Below are positions 42,646-45,915 of a DNA stretch of 45,915 nucleotides, one piece after another (within the stretch, counting starts at the first letter, position 1; every line of letters begins with the position of its first letter). Below the pieces are notes generated by a model. That model searched no databases. It worked only from the letters and a program-made list of their open reading frames with translations, and was not told the DNA's origin. The stretch spans positions 1-45,915 of the forward strand of contig JAIRRJ010000055.1 in assembly GCA_031256035.1 (NCBI GenBank), read 5' to 3'. Source of the stretch: Treponema sp. GTDB lineage: Bacteria > Spirochaetota > Spirochaetia > Treponematales > Breznakiellaceae. A program made the translations under genes and the position numbers.

Positions 42646-45257
42646 CAGAAATTCGCGCCGCTGTAAGCCTTTTTGTACAATTCAGCCAGTTCCGTTACCA
42701 GCGGCAGCCGTGGATTGGCAGTAGTACACTGATCCTCAAAAGCACGGTTAGCCAGCATATCGACCTTTGACATAAAAATCTGCTCTTCCACATTACAATC
42801 TTTGATCGTTAGCGGTAGATGCAATTCTTTCATCAAGCCGCGAACCGCCTCCGCCAAAGAGGAAACGCCTTCGTCATTGGTGTCGGCTTTTAATCCAAGC
42901 GCCCGCGCGATTTCGCGGTATTTTTGGGGTGCAATGTAATACTCATAACGTGGGAACGATACGAACTTTGTGGGGCTTGCCTCTCCGTTGTACTTGATAA
43001 CCCAAGGCAATAAAACCGCATTGGCTCTTCCGTGCGGTATATGAAATTCTCCGCCAAGTTTATGCGCCAGAGAGTGATTGACACCCAAAAACGCGTTGGT
43101 GAAAGCCATCCCCGCGATACAGGAAGCGTTGTGCATTTTTTCGCGGGCTTCCCTGTCGCTGCCGTTTTTGTATGCCCTCGGCAGATATTCAAACACCATT
43201 TGAATTGCCTTTAACGCAAGAGCGTCCGTATAATCAGACGCCATTATGGAAACATACGCTTCTATCGCATGGGTCAACACATCAATGCCCGTGTCCGCGG
43301 TTATGCCTGCCGGGACAGTCATTACAAAATCAGAATCGATAATAGCGACATCAGGGGTCATGGCATAATCAGCTAACGGGTACTTGATGCCGGTCTTTTT
43401 GTCGGTAATAACCGCGAATGACGTAACTTCAGAGCCTGTTCCCGAAGTTGTCGGTATGGCGACAAAGTGAGCTTTTTTCCCCAGATCGGGTATTTTGTAA
43501 ACGCGCTTACGAATATCCAGAAACTTTTGCGATAAAGCGGAAAAATCAACATCGGGCTGTTCATAGAAAAGCCACATTCCCTTCGCCGCGTCAATGGGAG
43601 AACCGCCGCCCAGCGCTATTATGGCATCGGGCTTAAAGTGCCTCATCATTTCCGCGCCGCGGTTTACGGTTTCTATGCTTGGATCGGGCTCAACATCGCC
43701 GATTACTTCGTAGTGGACGGGTTTGCTTCGTTTTTGCAGATGATACACCACCTTGTCAACATAACCCAACTGAACCATCGACGGGTCCGTTACGATTACC
43801 ACGCGGCTGATGTCCGGCATTTTTTCAAGATACGCGATAGAGCCGGGTTCGAAATAAATTTTTTCCGGGATTTTAAACCATTGCATATTCACTTTTCTCT
43901 TTGCCACCCTTTTTTTATTTACAAGATTAACTGCCGACACGTTGGAAGTTGTGGAATTACAGCCGTAAGAACCGCAGCCCAATGTCAGAGACGGCAGATT
44001 AGTATTGTATATGTCGCCTATCGCTCCCTGCGCAGACGGCGCGTTTACGATAATCCGTCCCGTCTTACAAACATCTGAAAACCGCTTGATGACTTCGTCA
44101 TCGTTTGAGTGTATAACGGATGAATGTCCCAGCCCGCCAAGCACTATCATTTGTTCTGATAAATCAATCCCGTGATCCGCGTTACGCGCTTTCAGGACAA
44201 TCAGCACAGGCGACAGTTTTTCTTTTGACAACGGATACTCACGCCCCACCCCTTCTATTTCGCAGCAGATGATCTTGGTGTCTTTGGGAATGGTGATGCC
44301 TGCCATCTCAGCGATTACATACGGAGGCATACCCACAATTTTTGGATTTACAGCGCCTGTTTCCGGCAGAATTACCACCGGCGTAAGTTTCGCAATTTCT
44401 TCTTTTGTAGCGAAATAACATTTGTTAAACTTCATGAAGTCTGTTGCTTCTTTGTAGATGGATTCTTCGATGATGGCTCCCTGTTCAGAAGCACAGATCA
44501 TTCCGTTGTCAAAAGATTTTGACAGAATCAAATCCGTAACCGCGCGTTTTATGTTAGCTGATTTTTCTATGAAGCAGGGAACATTGCCCGGTCCAACGCC
44601 AAGCGCGGGCTTGCCGGTTGAATAAGCAGCCCTTACCATGCCCGAACCGCCTGTTGCAAGCACAAGTGAAATATTGGGATGGTTCATCAGAAAATTCGTG
44701 GCTTCGATACTGGGGTTCTCTATCCATTGGACGCAGTGCTGCGGCGCGCCAGCGGCTACAGCCGCGTCTCTTACAATTTTCGCGGCGTGCAGTGAACATT
44801 TTTGCGCCGATGGGTGAAAGGCGAACACAATGGGGTTTCTGGTTTTTTGCGATATAATTGACTTAAAAAGCGTAGTGCTGGTGGGATTGGTAACAGGGGT
44901 AACGCCCGCAACAACGCCGACAGGCTCTGCAATCTCAAAATATTCTTCTTCGGTATCTTCGTTTATAACGCCAACTGTTTTTTCATATTTAATGCTGTGG
45001 TAGATATACTCAGTGGCAAAGATGTTTTTAATGATTTTATCTTCGTAAATCCCGCGCCCGGTTTCATCAACCGCCATTCTCGCAAGCTGTGCCTGTGCGG
45101 AAAGCCCCGCCAAAGCCATGTGCATGACGATATTGTCCACTTTTTCCTGAGAGAAGGACATATACTCTTCCAGCGCAGTCAGGGCATTGGCAACAAGCCG
45201 GTTGATTTCCTCCGCCGCAGCAGGCGCGCCTGCGGGCGGGTTTTCCTTTTGATTCAT
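42645..45257 (-). CDS. adhE: Bifunctional aldehyde-alcohol dehydrogenase
   Basis: Converts acetyl-CoA to acetaldehyde and then ethanol, regenerating NAD in fermentation. I start at ATG 45257 (MNQKENPPAG) because the longer open frame begins in a non-homologous region. The N-terminal acetylating aldehyde dehydrogenase half has the catalytic cysteine in NGMICASEQGAI. The C-terminal iron-type alcohol dehydrogenase half has GGGSPIDAAKGMW, IPTTSGTGSEVTSFAVI and the metal-binding histidines in HSLAHKLGGEFHIPHG. The 870-aa length is typical. It heads the adhE-nifS-nifU run and likely forms spirosome filaments. Confidence 0.95.
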   Translation of the reverse strand: MNQKENPPAGAPAAAEEINRLVANALTALEEYMSFSQEKVDNIVMHMALAGLSAQAQLARMAVDETGRGIYEDKIIKNIFATEYIYHSIKYEKTVGVINEDTEEEYFEIAEPVGVVAGVTPVTNPTSTTLFKSIISQKTRNPIVFAFHPSAQKCSLHAAKIVRDAAVAAGAPQHCVQWIENPSIEATNFLMNHPNISLVLATGGSGMVRAAYSTGKPALGVGPGNVPCFIEKSANIKRAVTDLILSKSFDNGMICASEQGAIIEESIYKEATDFMKFNKCYFATKEEIAKLTPVVILPETGAVNPKIVGMPPYVIAEMAGITIPKDTKIICCEIEGVGREYPLSKEKLSPVLIVLKARNADHGIDLSEQMIVLGGLGHSSVIHSNDDEVIKRFSDVCKTGRIIVNAPSAQGAIGDIYNTNLPSLTLGCGSYGCNSTTSNVSAVNLVNKKRVAKRKVNMQWFKIPEKIYFEPGSIAYLEKMPDISRVVIVTDPSMVQLGYVDKVVYHLQKRSKPVHYEVIGDVEPDPSIETVNRGAEMMRHFKPDAIIALGGGSPIDAAKGMWLFYEQPDVDFSALSQKFLDIRKRVYKIPDLGKKAHFVAIPTTSGTGSEVTSFAVITDKKTGIKYPLADYAMTPDVAIIDSDFVMTVPAGITADTGIDVLTHAIEAYVSIMASDYTDALALKAIQMVFEYLPRAYKNGSDREAREKMHNASCIAGMAFTNAFLGVNHSLAHKLGGEFHIPHGRANAVLLPWVIKYNGEASPTKFVSFPRYEYYIAPQKYREIARALGLKADTNDEGVSSLAEAVRGLMKELHLPLTIKDCNVEEQIFMSKVDMLANRAFEDQCTTANPRLPLVTELAELYKKAYSGANF

Positions 45258-45362
45258 AGAAGTAATTATACTGTTTTTGAGCGAAAAAGGCAATCTGCGC
45301 CCCTCCCGGCGTCTCCTCCACTTGCATTTTTGGCATTATGGCTGATATTGTGGAAATACTTC

Positions 45363-45521
45363 ATGAATGCAGAGCAGAGATATAAAAAAAGCGCCAGACA
45401 CCCTTGCCCGTCTGAAAAAAAGTGTCTGTCACCTTTTGCGTTCCCAAAAGCAAAAGCCTATCAGGTCAGGCAGATTAGAGACCTTATTGTGAAATACAGA
45501 CTGGAGGCAAAAAATGAATAA
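45363..45521 (+). CDS. Small 52-aa partner of a HicB-like antitoxin
   Basis: ATG at 45363 opens MNAEQRYKKSARHPCPSEKK and ends VRQIRDLIVKYRLEAKNE. The stop overlaps the HicB-like gene's start by eight bases (ATGAATAA), so they are translationally linked. The middle (about residues 11-29) comes from a dispersed repeat (GTGTCTGTCACCTTTTGCG also occurs at 45736-45757), so the protein may be a small remodelled partner rather than a typical HicA toxin. No HicA motif is seen. Confidence 0.5.
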   Translation: MNAEQRYKKSARHPCPSEKKCLSPFAFPKAKAYQVRQIRDLIVKYRLEAKNE

Positions 45522-45723
45522 ATATGAAATCATTATCTATTGGAGCGAGATTGACAACGCCTATATAGCAGAAGTTCCTGAACTTGCCGGTTGTATGGCT
45601 GACGGTAAAACCTATGCCGAAGCGCTTTACAATGCGGAAATAATTATCAATGAATGGATAGAAACCGCCGTATCCTTGGGACGTACAGTCCCGATACCTC
45701 ATGGTAAATTGATGTATGCGTAA
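45514..45723 (+). CDS. HicB-like antitoxin, 69 aa
   Basis: MNKYEIIIYWSEIDNAYIAE, then VPELAGCMADGKTYAEALYN and AEIIINEWIETAVSLG, is a HicB-family partial RNase-H-like fold of the type that neutralises HicA mRNA interferases. GGAGG lies six bases before the ATG. Normally a hicA gene with a dsRNA-binding-like toxin sits beside it. Here the only neighbour is the 52-aa gene upstream, so it may be an orphan antitoxin. Confidence 0.8.
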   Translation: MNKYEIIIYWSEIDNAYIAEVPELAGCMADGKTYAEALYNAEIIINEWIETAVSLGRTVPIPHGKLMYA

Positions 45724-45730
45724 CCTCATG

Positions 45731-45757
45731 CCGCCACGATGCTGTCACCTTTTGCGT
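45731..45757. repeat. Short TGTCACCTTTTGCGTTCCC repeat
   Basis: GTCACCTTTTGCGTTCCC at 45739-45756 recurs at 45426-45447, inside the 52-aa gene. The pair brackets the HicB-like gene. Confidence 0.65.
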
Positions 45758-45788
45758 TCCCTAATATTAAATGAGATTTTTTCTGGAA

Positions 45789-45915
45789 GAGGTTCTCGCA
45801 AAGACGCCAAGCCGCAAAGGAAGCAGTGAGAAGTGAACAGTTAGCAGTGGTCAGTGTGTAGATAACAACACTTGCGGACACCAACACTGTTCACTGCCAG
45901 CTGCTCACTCCCACA
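45789..45915 (-). repeat. Dispersed ~130-bp repeat, copy 3 (inverted, truncated by window end)
   Basis: Reading minus, TGTGGGAGTGAGCAG, GTTGTTATCTACACACTG and CACTGCTTCCTTTGCGG line up with 15733-15895 and 16240-16396. It is intergenic. Confidence 0.85.

Overview
The window looks like chromosomal DNA of a spirochaete, most likely a host-associated Treponema of the termite-gut/rumen type. This is inferred from a P83/100-family protein, many small lipoproteins with one style of signal peptide, BspA-like leucine-rich proteins, a LolCDE-type lipoprotein exporter, a NifU of the IscU-plus-[2Fe-2S] type and abundant short dispersed repeats. No rRNA, tRNA, CRISPR array or transposase was recognised.

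Layout. 1-900: end of an unknown gene, then a lipoprotein on the minus strand. 963-6392 (+): an array of tandem palindromes, hisS, a rhodanese lipoprotein, a copper P-type ATPase and NADP isocitrate dehydrogenase. 6409-7517 (-): two tiny membrane-protein genes and a decayed pair of secreted-protein genes. 7646-12525 (+): an XRE regulator and carA-carB. CarA has lost its glutaminase catalytic residues and carB has an in-frame UGA. 12554-16600: a DUF3795 gene, then an accessory stretch of hairpin repeats, a 21-bp-phased repeat, an unknown gene, and two lipoprotein genes that each have the same two-hairpin leader and are separated by copies of a ~130-bp repeat. 16626-17158: a DUF4160/DUF2442 pair bounded by a 48-bp duplication of the end of the neighbouring lol permease gene.

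25153 down to 17169 (-) is one tightly packed run: prfB with its programmed frameshift, a PEGA-like secreted protein, ftsY, a membrane-anchored unknown, and a permease-ATPase-permease LolCDE set. It joins translation termination, membrane targeting and lipoprotein export. 25450-28592: a small lipoprotein with a strong terminator, a HAD phosphatase and a long PRPP synthetase, and a DUF2281/PIN toxin-antitoxin pair. 33568 down to 28614 (-): a malate/lactate dehydrogenase-family gene, glpK, a BspA-like lipoprotein and 3-methyladenine glycosylase.

33732-40872: a TPR protein, a pair of AT-rich secreted-protein genes enclosed by ~75-bp inverted repeats, a DUF4469 remnant, an LPP20-like lipoprotein and the P83/100 homologue. 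45257 down to 40873 (-): adhE, nifS and nifU, which share a run (fermentative alcohol/aldehyde dehydrogenase plus Fe-S cluster assembly). The window closes with a HicB-like antitoxin, its small partner and another copy of the ~130-bp repeat.

The recurring theme is short dispersed repeats placed in frame inside conserved genes (copA, carB twice, a signal peptide, the PEGA-like gene, the LPP20-like gene). Second themes are promoters whose -10 box lies only 6-7 bases before the start codon, suggesting leaderless mRNAs, and gene junctions of the form TTGA.
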